Position numbers and translations under genes: made by a program. From assembly GCF_001691555.1 (NCBI RefSeq), contig NZ_MAYN01000006.1, positions 62,001-126,000 of the forward strand: DNA of 64,000 nucleotides, read 5' to 3'. Source of the DNA: Pantoea eucrina (GTDB lineage: Bacteria > Pseudomonadota > Gammaproteobacteria > Enterobacterales > Enterobacteriaceae). Shown here piece after piece: positions 1 to 10,648 of this stretch; positions within the stretch are counted from its first letter, which is position 1, and each line of letters opens with the position of its first letter. Under the pieces are notes generated by a model. It worked only from the letters and a program-made list of their open reading frames with translations. It was not told where the DNA came from and did no database searches.

Positions 1-272
1 CCGCCATCGAGACTGCCGATGTGGCCCTCATGGATGACGATTTGCGTAAAATCCCGGCTTTTGTCCGACTCTCCCGCCAGACGTATAACGTTCTGGTTCA
101 GAATATCGTTATGGCTATTGGGATCAAGGCAGTGTTTCTGGCCCTGACCATTGCAGGTATGGGCACCATGTGGATGGCGGTATTCGCGGATGTGGGTGCA
201 AGCCTGCTTGTCGTGGCAAATGGTCTGCGCCTGTTACGTAATAAGCAGCGGTTGCTGCCTATCAGATTATGA
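1..272 (+). CDS. Zn/Cd/Pb-type P1B-ATPase, C-terminal fragment
   Basis: Only the last 90 or so codons lie in the window, with the open frame running off the left edge. The visible part begins with an AIETADVAL stretch typical of the end of the P-type ATPase hinge region, then a final pair of membrane helices. The IGIKAVFLALTIAG helix with its lysine and the MWMAVFADVGASLLVVANGLRLL helix with its aspartate match Zn/Cd/Pb pumps (ZntA, CadA, PbrA). Cu/Ag pumps such as SilP have different residues there. It converges on silA. A silP gene would be expected downstream of silA on the minus strand, so this is a different pump in that position. The metal specificity is inferred from the last two helices only. 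Confidence 0.8.
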   Translation, partial: AIETADVALMDDDLRKIPAFVRLSRQTYNVLVQNIVMAIGIKAVFLALTIAGMGTMWMAVFADVGASLLVVANGLRLLRNKQRLLPIRL

Positions 273-412
273 TGGGCAGTGTCAGGAGAAGCCGTTGGCT
301 TATATCTTCTGCGTTTTGTTGCCAATGCCGGCTCTGGAAAACTGAGTGACAGCATCACTGACACAGCACTTTTCATAATAGACGTAGTGCAGTTTCGATA
401 CCCATCCTGATA

Positions 413-439
413 TAAAGGCTCTCTCCGACAGAGGGCCTT
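413..439. terminator. Possible bidirectional terminator between the P-ATPase and silA
   Basis: A 9-bp stem with one mismatch (AGGCTCTCT / AGAGGGCCT) and a 5-nt loop sits between the two convergent genes. On the minus strand, the silA side, it is followed by a TTTATAT tract. It is weak as a classical terminator but well placed. Confidence 0.45.
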
Positions 440-445
440 AGAATG

Positions 446-3400
446 TCATGATACGTCTGTTTTATGCCTGCGCAGCCAGATTAATTTGTAGGCAGCAGGA
501 ATAATGAACAGTGAAAGAAGCGGAGCTGTTATCATCCCTCCAATCATGGGGGCCGCAATCCGACTCATGACTTCTGAGCCTGCTCCGGTTCCCCACAGAA
601 TGGGTAGCAGGCCCGCAATGATCACCGCTACAGTCATGGCTTTTGGCCGGACACGTAATACTGCTCCATGATAAAGAGCTTCATCAAGGCCTTCAGGTGT
701 GAACGTCTCCCGGTGGGACAATTCCGGGTGTGCTTCAATGGCATGACGCAGATACATCAGCATGACCACACCAAATTCTGCCGCCACCCCGGCCAGGGCG
801 ATAAACCCGGTTCCGGTCGCCACAGACATGTGGAAGCCCTGCCAGTAGAGGAACCATATTCCCCCGACCAGCGCGAACGGCAGACTCATCAGGATCAGCA
901 AGGCCTCATCCACACGACGGAATGCCAGATACAACAGGATGAAAATGATCACCACCGTCATCGGAACCATCAGTTTCAGTTTCTTGTTGGCATGCTCCAG
1001 TAATTCAAACTGACCGGAGAATGACACGCTGGTCCCCGGTCTCAGTTTCACTTTTTCGCTGATAGCCGTCCTGATATCGTTGACCACCGACACCATGTCC
1101 CTGCCGCGGGCATCAACATAAATCCAGCTGGCCGGTCGCGCGTTTTCCGTTTTCAGCATGGTAGGTCCGGATACAACGTTAATATCGGCAACGTCACCCA
1201 GCGTGATCTGCTGTTTCATGGGTGTCAGGATGGGCATTTCCCTCAGAGCTTGTGGACTGCTCCGGTAATCCTGCGGGTAACGGATATTAATCGGATACCG
1301 GGCCACGCCCTCAACCGTTTCCCCCACCGTCGCGCCGCCGATGGCTGAGGAGACAAACAGCTGGACATCACCCACCGTCATCCCGTAGCGGGAGGCTTTT
1401 TCACGGTTAATATCGATGTCAATGTAGCGCCCGCCCTCCAGTCGCTCGGCCAGAGCCGATATCACGCCCGGCACGGTTTTGGCTACCGCCTCAATGCTCT
1501 GCGCCGTTGCATCGATATCGGACAGAACAGTACCTGACACCTTGATACCTATCGGACTTTTTATCCCGGTTGAGAGCATATCAATACGGTTACGGATGGG
1601 GGGCACCCAGAGGTTAGCCAGACCGGGTAAACGGACCGTTTTATCGAGTTCGTCAATAATCTTGTCAATCGTCATGCCGGGCCGCCACTGATCCTCTGGT
1701 TTAAGCTGGATCGTGGTTTCCATCATTTCGAGCGGCGCGGAATCCGTCGCGGTCTCGGCCTTCCCGGTCTTGCCAAAAACAGAAGCTACTTCAGGTACGG
1801 TTTTAATGAGCTTATCCGTGGTCTGTAAGAGCGCAGCGGCCGCTGCCGGCGACACGCCCGGCAATGTTGAGGGCATATACAACAGGTCGCCCTCATTTAT
1901 CTTCGGCAGAAACTCGCCGCCTACCTGACTCAGGGGCCAGATAACCGTGAAGATGGATAAGGTCGCAACCAGCAGGGTTATTTTTGGCCAGTGAAGTACC
2001 CGCAGCAACAAAGGATGATACGCTTTGATCAGCAGCCGGTTCAGGGGATTGCTGGTCTCGGCAGGAATTTTCCCGCGGATCCAGAATCCCATCAGAATCG
2101 GAATGACGATGATGGCCAGCGCGGCCGCGCCCGCCATGGAGTAGGTTTTCGTAAAGGCCAGCGGACCAAACAGACGACCTTCCTGTCCTTCCAGGGTAAA
2201 AATAGGAATAAAGGACAGGGTAATGATCAACAGACTGATAAACAGCGCGGGTCCCACTTCAACGGAGGCATCGGTGATAACCTTCCAGCGGGTTGCGTTA
2301 TCAATCTGCTCACCCGGATGCTGATGATCCCACTCTTCCAGCCATTTATGCGCATTTTCAATCATCACGATGGCGGCATCCACCATCGCCCCTACGGCAA
2401 TGGCGATCCCTCCCAGCGACATTATATTGGCGTTCAGCCCCTGGAAATGCATGACAATAAAGGCGATACACAGACCAAGAGGCAGAGAAATAATCGCCAC
2501 CAGGGCCGAACGAACATGCCACAGGAACAGGGCGCAGACGATGGCCACCACGATAAACTCTTCCAGGAGTTTGTAGCTGAGGTTGTCAATGGCCCGGTCA
2601 ATTAACTGGCTGCGATCGTAGGTAGTCACAATCTCAACGCCTTCAGGCAAACTTGCCTTCAGGGTCTCCAGTTTATCTTTCACTGCCGTGATAACGTCGC
2701 GCGCATTTTTACCCGACCGCAGGATCACGACGCCGCCGGCGACTTCTCCCTGACCGTTAAGTTCTGCTATACCACGCCGCATTTCAGGCCCGGTCTGCAC
2801 GCGGGCCACGTCCCGCAGATAAATCGGTACACCGTTTTCTCCGGTTTTCAGGACGATGTTATTGAAATCGTCTATGGACTGGAGGTAACCGCTGGCCCGG
2901 ACCATGTACTCCGCTTCGGCGATTTCAACGGATGAGCCACCGGCTTCCTGATTAGATGACTCAAGGGCCTGTTTTACTTCTGGCAGGCTGATGCCGTACT
3001 GGGCCAGTTTCTCCGGGTTAACCTGGATTTGGTACTGCTTGACCACGCCGCCTACTGATGCAACTTCCGCGACGTTAGGGATAGTTTTCAGTTCAAATTT
3101 CAGGAACCAGTCCTGCAGAGAGCGCAGTTCGGAAAGGTCGTGTTTTCCGCTGTGATCAACCAGAGCATATTCAAATATCCAGCCCACACCTGTGGCATCA
3201 GGCCCGATTTCCGAGCTTACACCGGAAGGCAGTTTTCCCTGAACCTGATTAAGGTATTCGAGCACACGCGAGCGGGCCCAGTACAGATCGGTCCCGTCCT
3301 CAAAAATGACATACACGTAGGAATCGCCGAACTGGGAAAAACCGCGCACGGTCTTGGCACCGGGTACCGACAGCATGGTGGTCGTGAGCGGATATGTAAC

Positions 3401-3592
3401 CTGGTTTTCAACAATCTGCGGAGCCTGACCAGGATAGCTGGTCTTGATAATTACCTGTACATCGGACAGATCGGGTAGCGCATCCACAGGGGTGTTGATG
3501 ATAGTCCAGGTGCCCCAGACACTAAGAAACAGAGCGGCCATCATAACGAGGAAACGGTTGGCAACCGATCGCCGTATAATCCATTCAATCAT
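446..3592 (-). CDS. silA: SilA, Ag+/Cu+ RND efflux pump (CusA family)
   Basis: Inner-membrane, proton-driven trimeric pump of the SilCBA tripartite complex, exporting silver and copper from the periplasm and cytoplasm. The protein is 1048 residues, the usual SilA length, and starts [10 protein letters not shown] longer frame to 3718 exists but overlaps silB. The chosen ATG has a GAGGAG ribosome site, with a second ATG 3 nt upstream. The three methionines forming the CusA metal site are recognisable in the contexts [20 protein letters not shown] and RIDMLSTG. The TM4 proton-relay aspartate is in [16 protein letters not shown]. It follows silB by about 10 nt in silCFBA. The sequence shows no break. 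Confidence 0.96.
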   Translation of the reverse strand: MIEWIIRRSVANRFLVMMAALFLSVWGTWTIINTPVDALPDLSDVQVIIKTSYPGQAPQIVENQVTYPLTTTMLSVPGAKTVRGFSQFGDSYVYVIFEDGTDLYWARSRVLEYLNQVQGKLPSGVSSEIGPDATGVGWIFEYALVDHSGKHDLSELRSLQDWFLKFELKTIPNVAEVASVGGVVKQYQIQVNPEKLAQYGISLPEVKQALESSNQEAGGSSVEIAEAEYMVRASGYLQSIDDFNNIVLKTGENGVPIYLRDVARVQTGPEMRRGIAELNGQGEVAGGVVILRSGKNARDVITAVKDKLETLKASLPEGVEIVTTYDRSQLIDRAIDNLSYKLLEEFIVVAIVCALFLWHVRSALVAIISLPLGLCIAFIVMHFQGLNANIMSLGGIAIAVGAMVDAAIVMIENAHKWLEEWDHQHPGEQIDNATRWKVITDASVEVGPALFISLLIITLSFIPIFTLEGQEGRLFGPLAFTKTYSMAGAAALAIIVIPILMGFWIRGKIPAETSNPLNRLLIKAYHPLLLRVLHWPKITLLVATLSIFTVIWPLSQVGGEFLPKINEGDLLYMPSTLPGVSPAAAAALLQTTDKLIKTVPEVASVFGKTGKAETATDSAPLEMMETTIQLKPEDQWRPGMTIDKIIDELDKTVRLPGLANLWVPPIRNRIDMLSTGIKSPIGIKVSGTVLSDIDATAQSIEAVAKTVPGVISALAERLEGGRYIDIDINREKASRYGMTVGDVQLFVSSAIGGATVGETVEGVARYPINIRYPQDYRSSPQALREMPILTPMKQQITLGDVADINVVSGPTMLKTENARPASWIYVDARGRDMVSVVNDIRTAISEKVKLRPGTSVSFSGQFELLEHANKKLKLMVPMTVVIIFILLYLAFRRVDEALLILMSLPFALVGGIWFLYWQGFHMSVATGTGFIALAGVAAEFGVVMLMYLRHAIEAHPELSHRETFTPEGLDEALYHGAVLRVRPKAMTVAVIIAGLLPILWGTGAGSEVMSRIAAPMIGGMITAPLLSLFIIPAAYKLIWLRRHKTDVS

Positions 3593-3602
3593 CATCGTCT
3601 CC

Positions 3603-4895
3603 TCAATGACCGGAATGTGTATTTGCAGACGGAGCGGACATTGGCGACATTGTGCCGTCCGTTGTTTCCGGATGACGCATACGTTCCAGTGCGCCCGTAA
3701 TGTTGGCTTCGGAGTCAATCAGGAACATGCCGCTGACTACCACCATATCGCCTTCATTGAGGCCGGTGCCGATACCGGACTGTTGCTGAGATTCGTGGAG
3801 AACGTGGACCCTTTTTGGCACAAACCGACCTTCTGCATCGACAGTGATCACGCGCTGTTCTTTACCGGTGTCAATAACGGCCTGCGACGGGATCAGCAAC
3901 ATTTCCTGGCTCCGGGTATTCAGTTTCAGATAGGCATTCATGCCCGGTTTAAGACGTTCGTCCTTGTTTGATACCTGCAGACGTACCTGCAGGGTCCGGG
4001 TGGTTTGATCGACGCTGGGAAGAATGTTCCATTTTTCTACATGGAACAATTTATCCGGATAGGCCGGTACTGAAATTTCAAATTGAGAGGTGTCTTTCAG
4101 GAGATAGGCGATGGATTCGGGTACTGCCGCACTGATCCAGACCGGATCCATCCCCTGAATCTGTGCCACCACTTTATCTTTTGAGATATTCATACCAGTG
4201 CGCAGGTCAAACGCCGTAATGACACCATCTATCGGTGCCTTAATGGTAAACCGGGTCTGAATACTCCGGGTTGACCGCAGTTTCTGGATATCCTTTTCCG
4301 GCATTCCGGCCAGACGAAGTCGTTCAAGCACACCTTTAATTTGCGTTGGTGTCCCTCCGGTGCCAGATAACAGTAGAAACTCACTTTGTGCTTCCACCCA
4401 TTCCGGAATGGTAATATCGATAAGCGGTGTACCTTCCTTCACATGATCGCCAATCGTCAGGGGATACACTTTTTCGACGAAACCGTCAGAGCGCGCCTGC
4501 ACAATGACAAACTGATACTCGTTGTAAATAACATTGGCCGGTATTGTCTGAGAATAATTCAGCATTCCGCGTGTGACTTTTTGCGTTTTTAATCCCAGGT
4601 TCTGAACCAGCGTTGGATGAATACGGATCCCATCGCTGATTTTCTCGCCGCTTTCATCTGCATATTTTGGCACCAGGTCCATGTCCATAAAGGGTGATTT
4701 TCCGGGTTTATCAAATTTCGTATCCGGTTTCATCGGGTCATACCAGAAAAGTATCTTTCGCTCCGGTGTCTTTAGTTCCGTTTGTACTGTTTTTTGTTCC
4801 GGGTTTACATACTGCAAGGCAGTAACCGATATCAGCCCCCCTGCTATCAGGCTGCTGATAATTATTGCAGCATATTTTATCTTTAAAGAAGCCAT
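3603..4895 (-). CDS. silB: SilB, periplasmic adaptor (membrane fusion protein) of the Ag+ pump
   Basis: 430-residue adaptor bridging SilA and SilC. Residues 8-27 are hydrophobic and act as a signal or anchor, with no lipobox cysteine. The N-terminal region carries the heavy-metal-binding motif FWYDPMKP...[12 protein letters not shown], whose methionines in CusB accept metal from the periplasmic chaperone. Then come the lipoyl/hairpin region (residues about 130-230) and the beta-barrel. The C-terminus is His/Met rich (MSPMSAP...HSGH). It lies between silF and silA on the same strand and is probably co-transcribed from the silC promoter under SilR control. Confidence 0.95.
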   Translation of the reverse strand: MASLKIKYAAIIISSLIAGGLISVTALQYVNPEQKTVQTELKTPERKILFWYDPMKPDTKFDKPGKSPFMDMDLVPKYADESGEKISDGIRIHPTLVQNLGLKTQKVTRGMLNYSQTIPANVIYNEYQFVIVQARSDGFVEKVYPLTIGDHVKEGTPLIDITIPEWVEAQSEFLLLSGTGGTPTQIKGVLERLRLAGMPEKDIQKLRSTRSIQTRFTIKAPIDGVITAFDLRTGMNISKDKVVAQIQGMDPVWISAAVPESIAYLLKDTSQFEISVPAYPDKLFHVEKWNILPSVDQTTRTLQVRLQVSNKDERLKPGMNAYLKLNTRSQEMLLIPSQAVIDTGKEQRVITVDAEGRFVPKRVHVLHESQQQSGIGTGLNEGDMVVVSGMFLIDSEANITGALERMRHPETTDGTMSPMSAPSANTHSGH

Positions 4896-5008
4896 ACAAT
4901 TTCTCGCTGAAAAATCAAAACACCTGGCATATGCGCCTGATCATTAATTCACAGAAATATCTTTATAAGTGTTCAGGCCCACTGGATATATTCGCTCCGG
5001 GCTGTCAG

Positions 5009-5362
5009 TCAGGATTGGGTAACGTTAATGCTTTTGAGTAAGGCGATATTGCCCTGCTGAATAAACGAGAAATCAACGTGGTTACCGGTTTTCAGGGCAT
5101 TAATGGTGTCGTCTACATTCACAAAGGTGAAGCGCATGGTCATTGCAGGCCAGCCCACCGCAGGGATAGCTCCGTGCGAAATGGTAATTTTTTTACTTTT
5201 TATATCAATGACTTTAACGACACCGTTGCCATAAATAATTTGCTGTGTCGAAGCATCACTGGCAGCATTCATATCACCATGGTGATGTGTTTCAGCATGA
5301 AGACCGGCAGAAATCATGACAGAGAAGGTGCCCAATAAAACGGCTTTAAGTGAATTACGCAT
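5009..5362 (-). CDS. silF: SilF, periplasmic Ag+/Cu+ chaperone (CusF family)
   Basis: 117-residue secreted protein with a cleavable signal peptide ending near AGLHA|ETHHHG. The CusF metal site is visible: His in ISHGAIP, then Trp in VGWPAM, and two methionines in PAMTMRF. In CusF these bind one Cu+ or Ag+ through His, two Met and a cation-pi Trp. It delivers metal to SilB. An additional HHH near the mature N-terminus may bind metal too. It lies between silC and silB, 28 nt after silC, consistent with one operon. Confidence 0.94.
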   Translation of the reverse strand: MRNSLKAVLLGTFSVMISAGLHAETHHHGDMNAASDASTQQIIYGNGVVKVIDIKSKKITISHGAIPAVGWPAMTMRFTFVNVDDTINALKTGNHVDFSFIQQGNIALLKSINVTQS

Positions 5363-5390
5363 TTTTTATTTCCTGATTAATGAATTAAAT

Positions 5391-6776
5391 TTACTCTACC
5401 CAACCGCCACCCAGTGCGGTGAACAGATTGATTTCGTTAACCTGATGGGAATATGTAAGATCGAGAATGGTTTGCTGTGTCGTGAACAGGGAGCGTTCTG
5501 CATCCAGCACTTCAATGTAGCTGACAGCACCACTTGAATATAATCCTCTGGCACGCTGGAGGGTTATCTGCAGTGAATTGAGATAACGCTGCTGTGCCTC
5601 AAGTTGCTGGCTAAGGCTGTCCCGCAGCGCAAGCGTATCGGATACATCCTTAAAGGCGGACTGAATTTTTTGTTCGTAGTTAACCATCGACTGTTGCTGG
5701 CGAATTTCAGCCAGTTTCAGATTGGCTTTGTTCCTGCCGGCATTAAAAACAGGAATTTCAATTTTGGGAATAAAATTCCACATTCCGCTTCCTGACGTAA
5801 AGAGGCTGGACAGCTCTGTACTGCTTGCGGAAAGACTACTGGTCAGGCTAATGGATGGGAAAAAGGCCGCTCGCGCTGCGCCAATATTGGCATCAGCCGC
5901 TTTGAGCTGGTATTCCGCTTCCATGATATCCGGGCGCTGCAGCAAAATTTGTGACGACAGGTTTGGTGGCAGTTTTACTGGTGCGATCTCACCACCTTTC
6001 ATCGTTTTTTCTGACGGAAGTGCGTGGTAGGTTCCCAGCAGCAGTTGCAGGGCATTGTTTGCCTGCGCCAGATCGCCTTCTCGTTTGGCTATCTCAGCGC
6101 GGGTACTTTCGATTTGTCCCCTGGCCTGTTCAAGCGCCAGAACGTTCGCACTCCCGGTCACCAGCTGTTGTTCAACGAAAGCATAAGACTGTTGATAATT
6201 TTTCAGCGTTTCTCGCGCAATACGGAGTTGTTCGGACGCCAGTTGCTGGCTGAAATAGCTCTGTGAAACGTTCGATACCAGCAGGATGTGTACGGCACGA
6301 CGGGCTTCTTCGCTGGCAAAATAGTTCTGGCGGTCAGCTTCACTCATGTTCTTAAGCTTGCCGAAAAAATCGAGCTCATAGCTGAGCTCCAGACCCGCGT
6401 CGTACTCCTGTGCGGTCGGCTTGTCACCTTTCAGACTACCGCGGTAGGTGATCCCGGATGAGGCATTCAACTGGGGATTACGATCTGCATCCGTGACGTT
6501 GAACTGGGCCCGGGCCTCTTCAACCTTCAGGGCGGCCATTCTCAAATCACGGTTGTTTGTCAGGGCTTCACCGATCAGCAGGGTAACATGGGGATCGACA
6601 AAAAAATTACGCCAGCCCGTATCCTGATAGCCATTTACCGCTGGCGTCAGGCTGTTGCGTGACAGAGAAAACTGCTGTGGTACTGGCGCTGCCGGCCGCT
6701 GATACTCAGGTGCCAGTGAAACGCAGCCTGTCAGTATAAAAATCATGCTGATGCTTAATAGTTTTAATTTGAACAT
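5391..6776 (-). CDS. silC: SilC, outer-membrane channel of the Ag+ efflux complex
   Basis: 461-residue outer membrane factor lipoprotein of the CusC/OprM type. The signal peptide ends in a lipobox (LTGC, Cys17), followed by the VSLAPEYQRPAAPVP start typical of the family. Two repeated helical-hairpin halves carry the usual AL..N.DLR.A and RPDI.EAE.QL.AA.A.IG.A motifs. It is the first gene of silCFBA and diverges from silR across a 194-bp control region containing a SilR-type inverted repeat. Confidence 0.95.
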   Translation of the reverse strand: MFKLKLLSISMIFILTGCVSLAPEYQRPAAPVPQQFSLSRNSLTPAVNGYQDTGWRNFFVDPHVTLLIGEALTNNRDLRMAALKVEEARAQFNVTDADRNPQLNASSGITYRGSLKGDKPTAQEYDAGLELSYELDFFGKLKNMSEADRQNYFASEEARRAVHILLVSNVSQSYFSQQLASEQLRIARETLKNYQQSYAFVEQQLVTGSANVLALEQARGQIESTRAEIAKREGDLAQANNALQLLLGTYHALPSEKTMKGGEIAPVKLPPNLSSQILLQRPDIMEAEYQLKAADANIGAARAAFFPSISLTSSLSASSTELSSLFTSGSGMWNFIPKIEIPVFNAGRNKANLKLAEIRQQQSMVNYEQKIQSAFKDVSDTLALRDSLSQQLEAQQRYLNSLQITLQRARGLYSSGAVSYIEVLDAERSLFTTQQTILDLTYSHQVNEINLFTALGGGWVE

Positions 6777-6878
6777 AACGCTTCTCTTCCAGGCAGGCCT
6801 GGTAAATGGTTCAAATGAAGTCCAGAGTATTGATAGGGGGATTTTACAGAATGCTCTCTGTTTGCCAGGTGACTGAAT

Positions 6879-6896
6879 AATGACAATGCTGTCATT
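6879..6896. promoter_or_regulatory. SilR/CusR-type box between silC and silR
   Basis: A perfect inverted repeat AATGACA-N4-TGTCATT sits midway between the divergent silC and silR starts. It matches the known CusR recognition pattern (TGACA-N4-TGTCA). One site probably serves both directions, coupling pump and sensor expression. This is motif reading only; no -10/-35 was assigned with confidence. Confidence 0.75.
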
Positions 6897-6970
6897 TTTA
6901 ACGTAAGTCGTTGATTACATGCTTAGGCTAAATAGAATGAATGGCATGAGTAGTCAGCTAGGGGAGCAAG

Positions 6971-7654
6971 ATGAAAATACTGATCGTTGAAGATGAAGTA
7001 AAAACTGGAGAGTACCTCAGTAAAGGGCTTACTGAGGCGGGATTTTTAGTTGATCTCGCTGATAATGGTCTGACCGGATATCATCTCGCCATAACAGCCG
7101 AATATGATTTACTGATTCTGGATATCATGCTCCCGGATGTAAACGGCTGGGATATTATTCGTATGCTTCGTGCCGCAGGTAAAGGTATGCCTGTTTTGCT
7201 GCTTACGGCTCTCGGCACCATTGAGCACCGGGTTAAAGGACTTGAGCTGGGCGCGGACGATTACCTGATCAAACCATTTGCGTTTGCTGAGCTTCTTGCC
7301 CGGGTCAGGACACTTTTACGACGGGGTAACACAGTCATCACGGAAAGCCAGTTTAAGGTGGCTGATCTGATGGTAGACCTCGTTTCAAGGAAGGTTAGCC
7401 GCGCAGGGAAACGTATTTTGCTGACGAGTAAGGAGTTCTCCCTGCTGGAATTCTTCATTCGTCATCAGGGAGAGGTGCTGCCCCGTTCGCTGATTGCATC
7501 GCAGGTCTGGGATATGAACTTTGACAGCGATACTAATGCTATAGATGTGGCAGTAAAACGCCTCAGGGCAAAGGTAGACAACGATTATGAGCCTAAGCTG
7601 ATCCAGACGGTCCGCGGCGTGGGATATATCCTGGAGGTTCCGGATGCGTTTTAA
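6971..7654 (+). CDS. silR: SilR, response regulator for silver/copper
   Basis: 227-residue OmpR/PhoB-type regulator. The receiver domain starts [16 protein letters not shown], with phospho-acceptor Asp51 ([10 protein letters not shown]) and the conserved Lys in DYLIKPF. A winged-helix DNA-binding domain begins near residue 130 and ends with the VRGVGYILE motif. It overlaps silS by 11 nt, so the two are translationally coupled. Its likely target is the TGACA-N4-TGTCA box just upstream and related repeats before silE. Confidence 0.93.
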   Translation: MKILIVEDEVKTGEYLSKGLTEAGFLVDLADNGLTGYHLAITAEYDLLILDIMLPDVNGWDIIRMLRAAGKGMPVLLLTALGTIEHRVKGLELGADDYLIKPFAFAELLARVRTLLRRGNTVITESQFKVADLMVDLVSRKVSRAGKRILLTSKEFSLLEFFIRHQGEVLPRSLIASQVWDMNFDSDTNAIDVAVKRLRAKVDNDYEPKLIQTVRGVGYILEVPDAF

Positions 7655-9098
7655 TTTCTCAGGGCGCCCTTACTCTCTCGCACTGAGACTGACCTTCTTT
7701 ATCAGCCTGTCCACCATAATTGCGTTTTTTGCTTTTACCTGGTTTATGCTGCATTCCGTTGAAAAACACTTTGCAGAGCAGGATGTCCGGGATCTGAAAC
7801 AAATCAGTCTCACGATGAACAGAATACTGCAGACACCTGTAGCTCCGGACCAAAAAAAAATAAGTAAAATCAAAGAATCCATCTCAGATTACCGCAACGT
7901 CGCTGTTCTTATTTTGACTGATGGGGGCGACGTGTTGTTCAGCTCACCACAAGGGGCGACGTTACGCTCTGCGGTCAATGCATCAAACTTTACCGCGCAT
8001 AGTCGGGCCAGGGAAATATTCCTCTGGACAGTGAAAGAGCCAGCTTTACTTATGCGCAACGGCTCTGACATGAAAATGCAGACTTACAGAATCGTTGCAT
8101 CTTCAGGCAAAGCAACGCTTAACGGAAAACCACAGACGTATCAGATGATAATTGGGCTCTCGATTGATTTTCATCTTCATTACCTGGAAGCACTAAAAAA
8201 GAATTTAATTGCCATTGCCTTCGTAATCAGCCTGTTGATTATTTGCATTATCCGCATAGCGGTTCGCCAGGGACATCTTCCTCTCCGCAACGTCAGCAAG
8301 GCCATTAAAAATATTACCTCGGAGAACCTGGATGTGAGACTGGAACCGTCCAAAGTTCCCATCGAGCTGGAGCAACTGGTGATATCGTTTAACCATATGA
8401 TTGAAAAGATTGAGGATGTATTTACGCGACAGGCAAATTTCTCTGCTGATATCGCCCATGAAATCAGAACGCCCATAACCAATCTGGTTACACAGACTGA
8501 AATCGCGCTAAGTCAGCACAGAACGCAGAAAGAGCTGGAAGATGTGTTGTATTCCAGCCTGGAAGAGTATAACAGAATGACAAAAATGGTCAGCGACATG
8601 CTTTTTCTGGCACAGGCTGATAATAATCAGTTGATCCCCGAACGGATAATGTTTGATCTCCGCACAGAAGTGGTCAAGGTGTTTGATTTTTTCGAAGCCT
8701 GGGCAGAAGAACTCAATGTTTCTCTGCAGTTAAACGGGTCGTGCTGCCTTATTAAAGGAGACCCACTTATGTACCGAAGGGCATTAAATAATCTTCTGTC
8801 TAACGCTCTGCGTTATACGCAGTTAGGGAAGACAGTGACTGTAACCATTGCGGGGAATGAGAATAGTGTTCAGCTTATAGTTGAAAATCCAGGGAAACCG
8901 ATACCTGCAGAACACCTGCCACGTTTGTTTGATCGGTTTTATCGCGTCGATCCATCGCGGCAAAGAAAGGGAGAAGGCAGTGGGATTGGTCTGGCGATTG
9001 TAAAGTCAATCGTAAACGCTCATCACGGGAAACTGTGGGTCGAATCAGATACGGTTTCGACACGATTCATATTGCTATTACCCAGAATGGCTGCATAG
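7644..9098 (+). CDS. silS: SilS, silver-sensing histidine kinase
   Basis: 484-residue membrane kinase partnered with SilR. TM1 is at about residues 14-36, followed by a periplasmic sensor region, TM2 near residues 185-205 and a HAMP domain. His272 in [10 protein letters not shown] is the phosphorylation site. N-box (NLLSNALRY) and G-box (GSGIGLAIV) ATP-binding motifs follow. The start lies inside the 3' end of silR. A run of nine adenines at 7852-7860, in the sensor domain, is intact in frame here but would cause early termination after a one-base slip. Confidence 0.93.
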   Translation: MRFNFSGRPYSLALRLTFFISLSTIIAFFAFTWFMLHSVEKHFAEQDVRDLKQISLTMNRILQTPVAPDQKKISKIKESISDYRNVAVLILTDGGDVLFSSPQGATLRSAVNASNFTAHSRAREIFLWTVKEPALLMRNGSDMKMQTYRIVASSGKATLNGKPQTYQMIIGLSIDFHLHYLEALKKNLIAIAFVISLLIICIIRIAVRQGHLPLRNVSKAIKNITSENLDVRLEPSKVPIELEQLVISFNHMIEKIEDVFTRQANFSADIAHEIRTPITNLVTQTEIALSQHRTQKELEDVLYSSLEEYNRMTKMVSDMLFLAQADNNQLIPERIMFDLRTEVVKVFDFFEAWAEELNVSLQLNGSCCLIKGDPLMYRRALNNLLSNALRYTQLGKTVTVTIAGNENSVQLIVENPGKPIPAEHLPRLFDRFYRVDPSRQRKGEGSGIGLAIVKSIVNAHHGKLWVESDTVSTRFILLLPRMAA

Positions 9099-9149
9099 TG
9101 TCCCGAATTTCTCCAGTTTTTTCGATGAATAATAAATATATTACAGAGA

Positions 9150-9166
9150 TGTCATTAAGTTGTCAT
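9150..9166. promoter_or_regulatory. Direct TGTCAT repeats downstream of silS, upstream of silE
   Basis: Two TGTCAT half-sites lie 11 bp apart, one helical turn, about 200 bp before silE. A further 8-bp inverted repeat (CATTGACA / TGTCAATG) occupies 9322-9355, just before the silE start. The half-site resembles the SilR box, so these may be SilR sites controlling silE. This is inference from similarity to the silC-silR box. Confidence 0.4.
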
Positions 9167-9366
9167 GCCTTCAACAGAATTAAGCAGGTAGAATCGTCCT
9201 CAATAAGCAGGCAGAACAGTCTTTATGGATCAATATCAGCGGAATACAGGCACTGAGTTACGTATATTATCTTTTTTAAGATGAAATCAGTCTGGCTTGT
9301 GAGTTCTTTAGTTGATGACATCATTGACAGTCCGTTATTTATTTCATTGTCAATGGGGACCTTATT

Positions 9367-9789
9367 ATGAAAATTTTAATCTTCGCTTCCTTTGTCGGTC
9401 TTAGCTTAATTCCTTCAGCCTGGGCGGATGGAAACATTAACATTCATGAGCATGTTAATAATGCCCAGGCGGCAGCGCACCAATAACCGTCTTCATTCGT
9501 TCCTGAATCTGTCAGGGGGGAAGTATCACAAATGAAGAGTATGGATCAGCAAGAACAGGCCCTTATTGTTCATAATTCCATGAAAAATGGTGCTTCTGAT
9601 GCCCATCAGAAAATGGCGAAGAACCATCAGAAGATGTCTGATGAGATGGCCGGCATGAAATCAAGTACCGCGCCATCTTTTGCAGAAATGGATGAACATG
9701 AAAGGGCCGCCGTTGTCCACGAAAATATGAGTAACGGCCAGTCAGAAGCACACCAGTCAATGGCTGCAATACATCGCGGCATGAAGTAA
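9367..9789 (+). pseudogene. silE: silE, periplasmic silver-binding protein, interrupted by an in-frame stop codon
   Basis: Reading from the ATG at 9367 gives a signal peptide (MKILIFASFVGLSLIPSAWA) and the SilE start (NIHEHVNNAQAAAHQ). A TAA at 9484-9486 follows. The same frame continues without shift to a TGA/TAA-ended C-terminal part at 9789 containing two SilE metal-binding repeats (HNSMKNGASDAHQKM and HENMSNGQSEAHQSM). The total, 140 codons, is close to the usual SilE length of about 143. This is therefore a nonsense change, not a frameshift. An internal ATG at 9532 could re-initiate, but that product has no signal peptide and would stay in the cytoplasm. SilE normally sequesters Ag+ in the periplasm. 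Confidence 0.88.
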
Positions 9790-9881
9790 AACTGACGGAA
9801 GCGGGTTGCTATATCAGTCCTTAATATTTTATTCAGATGCAGAAATTCGTACCTTACAGATACGAACCATTTATTCAAATC

Positions 9882-9903
9882 AGCCCCTGTTCGGGGCTTT
9901 TTT
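9882..9903 (+). terminator. Rho-independent terminator after silE
   Basis: Perfect 6-bp GC-rich stem AGCCCC/GGGGCT with a 5-nt loop, followed by seven thymines on the plus strand, about 90 bp after the silE stop codon. It probably ends the silRSE transcript. Confidence 0.85.
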
Positions 9904-10496
9904 GCAACACTTATAAACGAACAGCATCTTTTTATGATATTTAATTTTATTTTTTATTTTCCTGATGCAATTGAAGACTTTATCGATTCGAACTAATGCT
10001 GAGGAATTCTGTCGAAGCCATTTCAACCATGTTAGTATTTTTACATGACGCAATGTGTTATTTCTAAATAAATGGCTTGCTTAATTCTGCTTGTTTTTTC
10101 GAGTGCTGCCAAAGAACGTTAATCAATTTCTTTGTCAATTTTTTAAATACTTACGGGCGAAGCAATAATGCGCTTTCCTGAACGGTTTAGAGTTTTTCAT
10201 TATGCATGACAGCGGCGTATACGACATTAAACGTAAAAAAATGACCTTCAAAATTTATTGGTTCTGATGACATTCTGTAAGCGGCTGTATTTTCATTTCG
10301 ATGCTTTCTATCGTTTCAGCATGAGGCCGTTCAGGCATAACCTGAAGATAAATCGCAGATTGCAGTGCAGGTTCAGGGCGGTTAGCTGGCAGACAACACT
10401 TGAACCGGGTAAAAAAGGTAAATACAGTTACACCTTACTGCTCGTTGAGTAAACCGGGGTCTGCGGTAAAAAGAATGTTTAAAATATAAAAATGTA
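9904..10496. other. AT-rich gap between silE and the SilE-like gene
   Basis: About 600 bp with no gene I can support. One open frame at 10258-10452 (plus, 64 codons) has low-complexity basic/aromatic composition, no convincing ribosome site and no family resemblance, so it is treated as chance. The stretch separates the sil and pco units and is more AT-rich than either. Confidence 0.5.
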
Positions 10497-10516
10497 GCCC
10501 GCCACAGTCAGCGGGC
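10497..10516 (-). terminator. Possible terminator downstream of the SilE-like gene
   Basis: A perfect 6-bp stem GCCCGC/GCGGGC with an 8-nt loop, followed on the minus strand by a T-rich tract (ACATTTTTATATTTT). It lies about 130 bp beyond the stop codon of the SilE-like gene. Confidence 0.45.
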
Positions 10517-10648
10517 CGGCTGAAATCAGCCTGAAAGAAGATTTACCGGAAATACATTAATGATGAGGGTAATACACAACACATCCCGGATGCAGTGGCA
10601 AAGAAGAATAGAAAACTCCGGGCGAATTTTCTGTCTACATACTATCCG

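Noticed and set aside
151..345. Plus-strand frame overlapping the end of the P-ATPase
   Set aside because: Out-of-frame shadow without a family match; I considered a PbrC-like peptidase but nothing supports it.
1991..2605. 204-codon plus-strand frame inside silA
   Set aside because: Antisense of a conserved RND gene; low-complexity Gln/Arg/His-rich sequence typical of shadows.
10258..10452. 64-codon plus-strand frame between silE and pcoA
   Set aside because: No ribosome site, unusual composition and no family resemblance; the region is AT-rich filler.
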